Positions 15,230-22,145 of a DNA stretch of 22,145 bases are shown piece by piece. Source of the DNA: Erysipelotrichaceae bacterium (GTDB lineage: Bacteria; Bacillota_I; Bacilli_A; Erysipelotrichales; Erysipelotrichaceae); the NCBI GenBank assembly GCA_003520745.1, contig DOUE01000015.1, forward strand, positions 35,473-57,617, given 5' to 3'. The notes beneath the pieces were generated by a model, which was not told where the DNA came from, did not search any database, and saw only the letters and a list, made by a program, of their open reading frames with translations. Each line of letters begins with the position of its first letter. Within the stretch, counting starts at the first letter, position 1. The position numbers and the translations under genes are program-made.

Positions 15230-16345
15230 TTAACGATTGGTTTCTTTCAATTCTTCGAGGAGTTTCCAATCCACGCGCTTGCAGAATTCCGTCAACAAGG
15301 TGACGGTATCGCAGTAATCCTTGCGATGGATCATGGCGCGGTGGGAATGGATGTAACGCGACGGGATCGAAAGCGTCAGGTTGACGATCCCTTCGAAGGA
15401 CTTGTGGATTTCCCCCGAATCGGTGCCCCCCGCCAACAAGGCTTCGTACTGGACGTCGATCTTGAGTTCTTTCGCCAGTCCGTCGAGATAGTGTAGCAAG
15501 CCGCGATGACCTAAATGGGAAGCGTCCAGGATACCTAAGGTAACGCCGACGCCCATCTTGATGCGCGCTTCGCTGCCCGGTGTATCGTCCGCGATGGTGA
15601 CGTCGATCGCAATTCCGAGATCCGGTTTCACCGCATAGGTCGCCGTCTTCGCACCTCTTAATCCGACTTCTTCCTGCACGGTACCGACCGCATAGAGATC
15701 CGCCGCATGCGGGACATCCTTCAAATTCAACAAGACTTCCGTCGCGATCAAGGCGCCGACACGGTCGTCCCAGGCTTTCGCCAAGAGGTAGTTCGGGTTC
15801 GCCATGACGTTGAAGTCGGATTTCGGCGTGACCATGTCGCCGATGCGTACACCGGCCAGTTCGACTTCGTTCTTGTCCTTGCATCCGATGTCGACGAACA
15901 TTTCCTTCACTTCGCGGACTTTATTGCGGACATCCGCAGGCATCCCGTGGGGCGCTTGCGAACCGACGATCCCGAAGACTTTCTTCCCTTCACGCGTCGT
16001 GATGATCACCGGTTGGGAAAGTAGCACATGGCCCCACCAGCCGCCGATCGCCGCGATACGGATGAATCCTTTATCATCGATGTTGCGTACGACAAACCCG
16101 ATTTCGTCGATGTGTCCCGCCAACATGATTTTCGGACCATTCCCGGTCCCCTTCTGCAATGCGATCAGCGATCCCAAGGTATCGTAGGTGATTTCATCCG
16201 CGACCGGGGAAACCCACTTCTTCATCACGCGCGTCGCTTCTTTCTCGCATCCCGAGATCCCGTCGGCGTCGGTGAATTCACGCATCATCTTCAGATCGAC
16301 TTTTCCGTAAGCTTTTTCAATTTTCGTTGCTTTTTTTTCGGTCAT
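15230..16345 (-). CDS. M42 family metallopeptidase (glutamyl aminopeptidase-like)
   Basis: A 371-residue cytoplasmic aminopeptidase of family M42 (PepA, FrvX and YsdC/YtoP relatives), which form large tetrahedral shells and trim peptides with two metal ions. Candidate metal and catalytic residues are in AGHIDEIG (His78, Asp80), AWDDRVG (Asp193/194), VQEEVGLRG (Glu225, Glu226), AIDVT (Asp248) and YIHSHRA (His333 region). I chose ATG 16345 because GAAGGAG lies 7 bases upstream. The earlier in-frame ATG at 16402 overlaps the -35 box of the promoter and cannot be on the transcript from it. It is a single-gene unit with its own terminator. Substrate preference within M42 cannot be told. Confidence 0.94.
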   Translation of the reverse strand: MTEKKATKIEKAYGKVDLKMMREFTDADGISGCEKEATRVMKKWVSPVADEITYDTLGSLIALQKGTGNGPKIMLAGHIDEIGFVVRNIDDKGFIRIAAIGGWWGHVLLSQPVIITTREGKKVFGIVGSQAPHGMPADVRNKVREVKEMFVDIGCKDKNEVELAGVRIGDMVTPKSDFNVMANPNYLLAKAWDDRVGALIATEVLLNLKDVPHAADLYAVGTVQEEVGLRGAKTATYAVKPDLGIAIDVTIADDTPGSEARIKMGVGVTLGILDASHLGHRGLLHYLDGLAKELKIDVQYEALLAGGTDSGEIHKSFEGIVNLTLSIPSRYIHSHRAMIHRKDYCDTVTLLTEFCKRVDWKLLEELKETNR

Positions 16346-16372
16346 TTTCTGACTCCTTCGCTCAATGTTTTC

Positions 16373-16402
16373 ATTATACACTTCATTCCCCAAGCCATTC
16401 AA
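16373..16402 (-). promoter_or_regulatory. promoter of the M42 peptidase gene
   Basis: On the minus strand TTGAAT, an 18-base spacer and a perfect TATAAT are seen. The -10 ends about 27 bases before the ATG at 16345. It begins 10 bases after the dUTPase stop codon. Confidence 0.7.
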
Positions 16403-16412
16403 GGCGAAACGC

Positions 16413-16904
16413 CTAATAATGCGTATCTTGCCTCTGATGATTCTTCATATTCTTCTTCAAGTAGAATTCAACGAGATCCGATTCGCTAAATCCGAGTTTT
16501 TCGGCTAATACCGCCACGAACTTGAAACACGCGAGATAATTCTCGAGCGTGAAGTCGAAGGTTAAGGTGCTTGTTGCAGAATAGAAGTCCAAGAACGTTT
16601 CGGAGAGATGTTTCCCGTCATCTTCACCTTCGATGAAATCACTTTGATCTTCAAGATCGATCCCAAGGGACAAAAGAAAGTGGATGCTGTCTTCGAGTTC
16701 CTCCAGCAACACTTCCCTTGTGCTTGCGGGACGGACGCTCCAATATTTGAAACATCGGGTTTCATTGGCCAATTCCCCGATTTCGACCGACAAGGCCAAG
16801 CAACGGTCGATCCTTGTCCGTTTTCGATCCGTATCGTGTTGTTTGAAGATGCGGGCATCGAGTTCGCCCTGAAGTTCCCTGAGTTGTGTGATCGTGAAGC
16901 GCAT
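16413..16904 (-). CDS. Dimeric all-alpha dUTPase (dUTPase_2 family)
   Basis: A 163-residue, all-helical NTP pyrophosphohydrolase of the dUTPase_2 group (MazG-like fold). It hydrolyses dUTP to dUMP, keeping uracil out of DNA and feeding thymidylate synthesis. The magnesium-binding signature is LSVEIGELANETRCFKYW (about 39-55; Glu41, Glu44), with the second site in EELEDSIHFLLSLG (68-81). These dUTPases are common in Firmicutes and their phages; nothing around it here looks like phage. AGGTAGG lies just before the ATG. An inverted repeat AGGCG-AAA-CGCCT overlaps the stop codon but has no U-run, so how it terminates is unclear. Confidence 0.9.
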   Translation of the reverse strand: MRFTITQLRELQGELDARIFKQHDTDRKRTRIDRCLALSVEIGELANETRCFKYWSVRPASTREVLLEELEDSIHFLLSLGIDLEDQSDFIEGEDDGKHLSETFLDFYSATSTLTFDFTLENYLACFKFVAVLAEKLGFSESDLVEFYLKKNMKNHQRQDTHY

Positions 16905-16984
16905 GGTCCTACCTACCTTTTCCTACTAGTTTACACTATCTCGTCTTACATATCTTGTCTTTTTTCCAAAATTTTCAGTAGCGT

Positions 16985-17021
16985 AAATAAAAACGGAAGC
17001 TCGTCGTTTCGAGAATCCGTT
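16985..17021 (-). terminator. terminator of the sigma/anti-sigma operon
   Basis: On the minus strand AACGGA pairs with TCCGTT and, inside a 2x2 internal loop, CTCG pairs with CGAG; a T-rich tract follows. The rest of the 151-base gap 16905-17055 holds only the dUTPase leader and no gene. Confidence 0.75.
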
Positions 17022-17055
17022 AATACTTTTCATGTTTTTTTCTGCCGTTTCGATT

Positions 17056-18300
17056 TTACCAATCCAATCTGAAACTCTGACCTTCGATTTTCAAGTCACG
17101 AGCTTCATGCAATTCGATTTCGATTCGAACAGGGGTGAGTTCTGTTGCCTTAAAGTAGAAATCGGTGCGCGATGGATTCTCAATCGAATGGGATACGCCA
17201 AATATACCTAGTTCTTTTGATACTGCGCTAAAGTAATTTCCCTTTGAATTCAACAAAGAGAATCGGAATTCATCCTCGTTGACCGATAGATCGATCGCCT
17301 GTATCTCAAGCGGTAATCCGGTAATTTGAAGTGTTTCTCTATCCATGACAATGTCGATCTTTTCTTTTTGGATAAAGGTCGCTTCAACGATTTTTACTTC
17401 TACGGGTCCGGACTGATTCAACTGACCCACACCGAATAAGTAGGTGTAATCGGTCGGCGTCCAGCCCGCACTCACCGTTTGGGCTTGTTTCTTCCCGTTT
17501 TGGTAGCTGAAGGACATTTGATCGACTCTTTCGGAGTTTTCCGAGTCCGCATGGAATTTCAATCGAGAAACAAACGCACCGACTTCAAGGGAATCCAGGA
17601 TGATTCTTTGTCCATCGATCTCGATGATTTGATTCAGTTCTTGTCTGATCAATTCGACTTTTTTATAGGGGTTGTTCTGAATAATTGCGGATTCACTTTC
17701 CGTCTTTTTTTCATCATCCGAAATGATTCGAATCGATAAAGGTTCAAATGAATTCAGATCTGTTAGTTCCAATTCCATCCATTGATAACCCTCGAAGTAT
17801 GTATAATGTGCAGAAGTCCAAACTCGCTTTCCATCCGAATCAACCAATTCGATCTCCGGACCGGTTTTGGGAGGGGTGAACCCTTCATAGGGCTTTCCCT
17901 GATATTCCAATTCGTAAAACAATGAAATCGTGAAATAGTCTGAAATCACATACTCCAAATCCAACTCGTAATCGCCGGCAACCAGATGGATATCGACGTG
18001 TTGCGCATAATCCAGATCGAAAGCTTCTTCGACATCTTTTCTTTTGGTGAAATCGATCATTTCCGCAATCGATCTGAGAATCTCGTTACTATGCGCAAAC
18101 GCGTTGAACTGAGGATTCAGGTTCACCAACAAAGCAAACGACACAAAGACGATAACCATTCCGGAAAAAACGACTTTCCATTCATAAAACAGAGGTCGAT
18201 GAACTTGGTTTTCGATTTTTGAGCGGATCAAATCATCGATTCCTTCGATTCTTTGCGACTTGATGGCATCTTGCCATCGATCTAGATTGTTATTGTTCAT
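17056..18300 (-). CDS. DUF4179-like membrane anti-sigma factor
   Basis: A 414-residue protein with a short cytoplasmic N-terminus (about 1-41), one membrane segment (about 42-60, FSGMVIVFVSFALLV) ending in LNPQFNAFA, and a large extracellular beta-rich region. The NP.F.AFA sequence after the membrane segment and the position behind an ECF sigma factor are typical of DUF4179 anti-sigma factors. These hold their sigma factor at the membrane until an outside signal is sensed. No zinc-binding HxxxCxxC motif is present. The gene overlaps the sigma gene by 11 bases. GGAGGAG lies only 1-3 bases from the ATG, an unusually short spacing, so it may depend on coupling to the sigma gene. The gene is lower in G+C than most of the window. 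Confidence 0.82.
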   Translation of the reverse strand: MNNNNLDRWQDAIKSQRIEGIDDLIRSKIENQVHRPLFYEWKVVFSGMVIVFVSFALLVNLNPQFNAFAHSNEILRSIAEMIDFTKRKDVEEAFDLDYAQHVDIHLVAGDYELDLEYVISDYFTISLFYELEYQGKPYEGFTPPKTGPEIELVDSDGKRVWTSAHYTYFEGYQWMELELTDLNSFEPLSIRIISDDEKKTESESAIIQNNPYKKVELIRQELNQIIEIDGQRIILDSLEVGAFVSRLKFHADSENSERVDQMSFSYQNGKKQAQTVSAGWTPTDYTYLFGVGQLNQSGPVEVKIVEATFIQKEKIDIVMDRETLQITGLPLEIQAIDLSVNEDEFRFSLLNSKGNYFSAVSKELGIFGVSHSIENPSRTDFYFKATELTPVRIEIELHEARDLKIEGQSFRLDW

Positions 18301-18793
18301 ACTCCTCCATTTCCAAGCGCAGTTTCTTCAACGCTACGGCATATCTGGATTTTATCGTGCTTTCCGGTGTTTTTAGAACTTCTCCGATTTCCCTGAAATT
18401 CATCTCGTCGAAGAATTTCAACACGATGATTTGCTTTAGATCCAAGGGTAACTTTGAGACTAGATCATTAACGAAATTGAAATTCTCTTTCTCTGGGTCG
18501 GCGATTTCGAAATGTTCATCCAACGGGGTGTACATTTTCAATCGCTTCATCTCATCCTTACATTCATTGATCAAAATCCGGATGACCCATGTCTTGAAGA
18601 ATTCTGGTTTCTTGACGGTTTTCCGTTTCTTATAGACTTTAAGGGTTGTTTCCATGATGCAGTCTTTCGCCAATTCACGATCACCCAAAAGCGAAACGGC
18701 TGTCCAGGTCATTTGATCGGAGATCGACTGCAGACAAAGGATAAGGGCTTCATCATCGCCTTGAAGCGCGTTTTTTACCATTTCAGCATTCAT
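18290..18793 (-). CDS. ECF-type RNA polymerase sigma factor
   Basis: A 167-residue extracytoplasmic-function sigma-70 factor. Region 2 spans about residues 12-85 (AVSLLGDRELAKDCIMET, FKTWVIRILINECKD) and region 4 about 115-162 (LPLDLKQIIVLKFFDEMNF, TIKSRYAVALKKLR, a helix-turn-helix that binds the -35). There is no region 1.1 or 3, as expected. The ATG has AAAGGGGG 7 bases upstream. It is co-transcribed with the overlapping anti-sigma gene. Rows in this gene are about 40% G+C (24 of 60 at 18541). I saw no convincing ECF-type promoter (GAAC...CGTC) upstream; GAAACGTC at about 18816-18823 on the minus strand is not correctly spaced. Confidence 0.93.
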   Translation of the reverse strand: MNAEMVKNALQGDDEALILCLQSISDQMTWTAVSLLGDRELAKDCIMETTLKVYKKRKTVKKPEFFKTWVIRILINECKDEMKRLKMYTPLDEHFEIADPEKENFNFVNDLVSKLPLDLKQIIVLKFFDEMNFREIGEVLKTPESTIKSRYAVALKKLRLEMEEYEQ

Positions 18794-18868
18794 TCCGTTT
18801 CCCCCTTTACCTATTAGACGTTTCGATCATCGAATTTGACGAACGAATGAAAGATTTGTTCACTATTG

Positions 18869-18874
18869 ATTATA
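18869..18874 (-). promoter_or_regulatory. possible -10 box of the sigma/anti-sigma operon
   Basis: A perfect TATAAT on the minus strand, about 75 bases before the sigma ATG, with no clear -35. The gap 18794-18946 otherwise holds the ABC terminator and A+T-rich leader. Confidence 0.4.
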
Positions 18875-18924
18875 GTATGGATTTCTATTGTTTTACTCAT
18901 TGATTCGATGCGTTGTCATACGAT

Positions 18925-18948
18925 ATAAAAAACCCGCCGAAGCGGGTT
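18925..18948 (-). terminator. terminator of the ABC transporter operon
   Basis: On the minus strand AACCCGC, loop TTCG and GCGGGTT are followed by TTTTAT. The stem overlaps the TAA stop codon of the ABC gene. Confidence 0.9.
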
Positions 18949-20785
18949 AAGCGATACGTAGAAGCTTGTCTTGCAGTTCTTCGTTGAACTGGTTGGTGTA
19001 GAGTCTGAAATAGTAGCCCTTCTTCTTCATCAGTTCGCCATGCGTACCGTCTTCGACCACCCGGCCTTTTTTGATGACCAGGATGCGGTCGGCGCTGACG
19101 ATGGTGGAGAGACGATGGGCGATGATGAAGCTGGTACGGTGCACAAGCAAGGTTTCGATCGCATGTTGGATGATCTGCTCGGTTTCGGTGTCGATCGAGG
19201 AGGTGGCTTCGTCAAGGACGAAGATCGCGGGATCGGCCAAGACCGCACGGGCGAAGGAGATCAATTGCTTCTGACCGGTGGACAACCGTCCGCCGCCTTC
19301 GCCGACATCGGTATCGTAGCCTTGTTCGAGCTTTTCGATGAATTCATGCGCGTTGACCAGTTTGGCGGCTTCGACGATCTCCTCTTCGGTCGCGTCCAGT
19401 TTCCCGTACCGGATGTTTTCGCGGACGGATCCGGAGAACAAGTGCGGGGATTGCAGGACGTAGCCGAGATTGGAGTGCAGCCAACCGATCGAGCGTTCGC
19501 GCATGTCGACGCCGTCGATCAGGATTTTACCGCTGACGGGTTCATAGAAACGGCAGAGCAGATTCACGATCGTGCTCTTTCCGCTACCGGTTTCCCCGAC
19601 CAAGGCGATGGTCTGTCCCGAGGTGACGTCCAGCGAAAAGTCGCGCAGGACAGGTTCTTCGGGGTTGTAGTGGAAGGAAACATGGTCGAAGGTGACGTTC
19701 CCTTTGATTTTTTCATAGGCTTCGCGTTTGGGGTTCAACACGGTGCCGTACTTGGCGATGACTTCCGGGGTGTCGACGATCTGCGGTTCGGCGCTAAGAA
19801 GCGATAATACACGTTCCGCCGAGGCCTGCGCCATCTGGAATTCGGCCAACAGACGGGCGATCTGACGCAACGGCTCGAAGAACTGACCGGCGTATTGCGT
19901 AAATAGCATCAAGGTGCCGAACTGAAGGACGCCAAGCAGCACTTGGTTCCCGCCGTACCATAGGATCGCGGCGGTGGAGATCGACCCCAGGCTCATGACG
20001 ATCGGCATGAAGATCGCGGACAGGACGGCGGCGCGGATGGACTGGGCGCGCATGTCGTGGGTCAGGGCGTTGAACTCACCGTAGTTGATCTCTTCCAGCA
20101 CCAAGGTCTTGGTGGTCTTGGCCCCCGTGATCCCTTCGCTGAACGCGCCGGTGATCTTGGAGTTGACTTTGCGGACCTCGCGGTAGCTCTTTAAAATGCG
20201 TTTTTGGAACCAGACGCTGATCGCGGCGAGAACCGGCATGACCATTAGCACCAACAGCGCGAGACGCCAGTTGACGCTGAACATGACGAAGGTGATCCCG
20301 ATCATGACGGAGGAACCCCAGACCAGATCCATCAAGGACCAGGAGAGGATTTCCGCCAAGCGTCCGATATCGCTGGTGACGCGCGCCATGATCCACCCCA
20401 AGGGGGTTTTATCATAGTAGCTGAAGGAGAGTTCCTGCAGTTTCTTGAAGGCGCGGTTGCGTACGTCGTAGGCGAAGTCCATTTCGATCAGACCCGCCTG
20501 CTTGATGAAGTAGTAGACGTTGATGCCTTGGGCTAAAATACAGGCGAAGTAGGCCAGGGCGAACCACGGGAGTTGCGACAAGTCGCCGTTTCCGCTGATG
20601 AAGGTGTCGATCGCCATCTTGTTTAAATACGGGAAGGCGACGTCCACGGTCGCGACCATGATCATGAAGAAATAAAGCACGGCCAGTTTCTTTTTGTGGA
20701 CCCACAGAAGCTTGAAAATCTTCTTCCATAGCCCGGTATCTAGTTTATCGGTATTAAATTCTTGTTCCTCGAAATGTTCGCTCAT
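18947..20785 (-). CDS. ABC exporter subunit, catalytic half (YheH/BmrD-like)
   Basis: A 612-residue half-transporter with an N-terminal six-helix exporter domain (about 35-320) and a C-terminal ATPase. Walker A is GETGSGKST (397-405), Walker B FVLDEATSS (522-529) with the catalytic Glu526, and the H-loop is IIAHRLST (His557). The signature is LSTGQ (501-505) instead of LSGGQ. So it supplies the intact ATP-binding face, and its defective signature faces the partner's degenerate site. This is the pattern of heterodimeric exporters such as YheI/YheH (BmrCD), LmrCD and TM287/288, which expel drugs or lipids. A four-base ATGA overlap links it to the upstream subunit. Substrate is unknown. Confidence 0.94.
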   Translation of the reverse strand: MSEHFEEQEFNTDKLDTGLWKKIFKLLWVHKKKLAVLYFFMIMVATVDVAFPYLNKMAIDTFISGNGDLSQLPWFALAYFACILAQGINVYYFIKQAGLIEMDFAYDVRNRAFKKLQELSFSYYDKTPLGWIMARVTSDIGRLAEILSWSLMDLVWGSSVMIGITFVMFSVNWRLALLVLMVMPVLAAISVWFQKRILKSYREVRKVNSKITGAFSEGITGAKTTKTLVLEEINYGEFNALTHDMRAQSIRAAVLSAIFMPIVMSLGSISTAAILWYGGNQVLLGVLQFGTLMLFTQYAGQFFEPLRQIARLLAEFQMAQASAERVLSLLSAEPQIVDTPEVIAKYGTVLNPKREAYEKIKGNVTFDHVSFHYNPEEPVLRDFSLDVTSGQTIALVGETGSGKSTIVNLLCRFYEPVSGKILIDGVDMRERSIGWLHSNLGYVLQSPHLFSGSVRENIRYGKLDATEEEIVEAAKLVNAHEFIEKLEQGYDTDVGEGGGRLSTGQKQLISFARAVLADPAIFVLDEATSSIDTETEQIIQHAIETLLVHRTSFIIAHRLSTIVSADRILVIKKGRVVEDGTHGELMKKKGYYFRLYTNQFNEELQDKLLRIA

Positions 20786-22145
20786 TCGTCGTCACCTCCT
20801 TCGATCATCGCGTTTTGGATCTCCACGATGCGCTGATACAGCCCTTCCTCTTTCGAAAGGGTTTCATGGGTGCCGATCTGGGTGACTTCCCCGTCTTGAA
20901 GGACCACGATCTTGTCCGCGTTCTGGGCGGAGGCGATGCGGTGGGTGATCAAGAACGTCGTAACCCCGCGCGAGACTTCACGCAAGGCGCTGCGGATCGA
21001 TGCGTCCGTCTGCGTGTCGACCGCGGACAGTGAATCGTCGAAAATCAAGATCGGACAATTGTTGATGATGGTGCGTGCGATGGCGATGCGCTGTTTCTGC
21101 CCGCCGGAGAGGGTGACCCCTTTTTCCCCGACCAAGGTTTTATACCCCAGTTCGAATTCTTTGATGACATCGTGGACCGAAGCGATCTGCGCGGCGCGCA
21201 AGACTTCCGGTTCCTTCGCCTTGGGGTTGGCCATCCGGATGTTCTCGAAAATCGTCTTTGAGAACAGGAAAGGTTCTTGCAGAACGATCCCGACGTTTTT
21301 CCTTAAGTGATGGCGCTGGATTTCTTTGAGTTCGTGGTTGTTTAACGTGATCGAACCCGCGTTGTAGTCGTAGAGTCGGGTCAATAGATGCATCAGCGAG
21401 GGTTTCCCCGACCCGGTCGGACCGAGGATCGCGAGGGTCTGACCCTGCTTGACGCTGAAGGAGACATCCTTCAAAACATCCTTGTCCCCGTCGTCGTACT
21501 TGAAGTAGACATGGTCGAACACGATGTCGCCCTTCACGTCCGGCGTCGTCCCGCTGACCATGTCTTCGATCGGGGTGTCGAGGATCTCGTTGAGACGCGA
21601 GATCGAGACGCTCATCTTACCCATGTCGGACAAAATGCGTCCGACGTTGCGGATCGGCCATAGGATCATGCCTTCATAGGAAATGAAGACGAAGAAATTC
21701 CCGACGGTGATTTCACCGCTGCGGGCGAAGAAGATCCCGAAGATGACGACGGCCAGGATTTGAAGCAGACAGACGAAATCCGAGAACCCCCAGTAGAAAC
21801 CCAACAACTGGATGAGCCGGAAGGTTAAATCGCGGAACTCGCCGTTCTTTTTATCGAACTTCTTAAGTTCGTATTCTTCGCGGTTGAACGCTTTGACGAC
21901 GCGCGTCCCCGCAAGGTTTTCCTGCAGGTCGGCCGACATGGCGCCTTCCGCTTCATCGGACTTTTGGAACGCGCTTTGCATCTTTCTGAAGAAAATATAG
22001 GCGAAGAGGAAGATGATCGGCAAGGAGACGACGGCGATCCACGCCAAGGGGGCGTAGATGTTGAAGAGGATGGTCATCGCGATGGTCGCGATGGCGATCG
22101 CATAGACCAATTCGGAGATCTGACCGGCCAGAAAACGACGGCAGG
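20782..22145 (-). CDS. ABC exporter subunit, degenerate half (YheI/BmrC-like), 5' end outside window
   Basis: The frame is open to the right edge, so the N-terminus and first membrane helices are missing; TTG at 22110 is an internal Leu codon, not a start. It holds the C-terminal part of the exporter membrane domain, then an ATPase. Motifs are Walker A GPTGSGKPS, signature LSGGQKQR (canonical), Walker B ILIFDDSLSAVD with Asp in place of the catalytic Glu, and H-loop FLITHR. The Asp is usual for the degenerate partner of a heterodimeric exporter. The Pro after the Walker A Lys (codon CCC at 21400-21402, where Ser or Thr is normal) is not usual and would disturb Mg-ATP binding. The gene precedes and overlaps the catalytic partner. 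Confidence 0.93.
   Translation of the reverse strand, partial: CRRFLAGQISELVYAIAIATIAMTILFNIYAPLAWIAVVSLPIIFLFAYIFFRKMQSAFQKSDEAEGAMSADLQENLAGTRVVKAFNREEYELKKFDKKNGEFRDLTFRLIQLLGFYWGFSDFVCLLQILAVVIFGIFFARSGEITVGNFFVFISYEGMILWPIRNVGRILSDMGKMSVSISRLNEILDTPIEDMVSGTTPDVKGDIVFDHVYFKYDDGDKDVLKDVSFSVKQGQTLAILGPTGSGKPSLMHLLTRLYDYNAGSITLNNHELKEIQRHHLRKNVGIVLQEPFLFSKTIFENIRMANPKAKEPEVLRAAQIASVHDVIKEFELGYKTLVGEKGVTLSGGQKQRIAIARTIINNCPILIFDDSLSAVDTQTDASIRSALREVSRGVTTFLITHRIASAQNADKIVVLQDGEVTQIGTHETLSKEEGLYQRIVEIQNAMIEGGDDE

Noticed and set aside
16346..16402. Extended M42 peptidase N-terminus from ATG 16402
   Set aside because: The ATG lies in the -35 box of the TTGAAT-N18-TATAAT promoter, and ATG 16345 has a strong ribosome binding site.
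16413..16904. dUTPase as sign of a prophage
   Set aside because: dUTPase_2 is common in phages, but all neighbours are chromosomal housekeeping genes and no phage structural or integrase gene is present.
18816..18823. GAAACGTC as an ECF autoregulatory promoter
   Set aside because: The GAAAC and CGTC elements overlap instead of lying about 16-17 bases apart, so it cannot be a -35/-10 pair.
18971..19807. A 278-codon open frame on the plus strand opposite the ABC gene
   Set aside because: It lies antisense to a gene with full ABC motifs and has a low-complexity Asp/Gly/Val-rich translation typical of an antisense shadow.
22110..22112. TTG at 22110 as the start of the upstream ABC subunit
   Set aside because: The frame stays open to the window edge and the protein would lack most of the membrane domain; it is an internal Leu codon.

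Overview
The window reads as a chromosomal segment of a low-G+C-type Gram-positive (Firmicutes/Bacilli-like) bacterium. The grounds are gene content and order: cvpA-mutS2-uvrC-murI-phosphodiesterase, the pair lspA-RluD-type synthase, RNase HIII, a YheH/YheI-type ABC pair, an ECF sigma factor with a membrane anti-sigma partner, and strong AGGAGG-type ribosome binding sites. TGA is used as a stop and Trp is TGG, so this is the standard code and not a Mycoplasma-type code. murI suggests a walled cell. Most genes sit in DNA above 55% G+C in the rows I counted by hand. The first partial gene resembles DUF3196 proteins, which I associate with Mollicutes and Erysipelotrichia-like lineages, but I cannot place the organism to genus.

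Layout. 1-441 (minus) is the start of a DUF3196-like protein. 546-1337 (plus) is an unrecognised two-segment membrane protein with a Glu/Pro/Val-rich linker. 1453-4170 (minus) is a superfamily 2 helicase that carries two predicted membrane segments near its C-terminus. It lies just beyond the 3' end of a tRNA-Arg(TCT) gene (4337-4413, minus) that has its own promoter and terminator. 10518 down to 4464 (minus) is a five-gene operon: cvpA, mutS2, uvrC, murI and a YfcE/YsnB-like phosphoesterase. rnhC (plus) diverges from it and ends in a terminator back to back with that of the next minus-strand operon, 14623 down to 11537: lspA, RluD-family pseudouridine synthase, rhomboid protease, dCMP deaminase. 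Single minus-strand genes follow: an orphan 135-residue protein (15117-14710), an M42 aminopeptidase (16345-15230) and a dimeric all-alpha dUTPase (16904-16413). 18793-17056 (minus) is an overlapping ECF sigma/anti-sigma pair. 22145-18947 (minus) is a heterodimeric ABC exporter whose first gene runs off the window.

Functionally, the window combines DNA repair and RNA:DNA hybrid removal (UvrC, RNase HIII), ribosome-collision or recombination control (MutS2), wall precursor supply (MurI), pyrimidine nucleotide balance (dCMP deaminase and dUTPase, which make and use dUMP/dUTP), membrane proteolysis (LspA, rhomboid), rRNA modification and drug or lipid export. Two stretches, the helicase and the sigma/anti-sigma pair, are visibly lower in G+C than the rest and look like accessory genes.

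The best candidates for something new are the membrane-anchored helicase beside the tRNA and an exporter subunit with proline in place of the Walker A Ser/Thr. No CRISPR array, insertion sequence, rRNA gene or phage gene was seen. No gene-free stretch exceeds about 170 bases.
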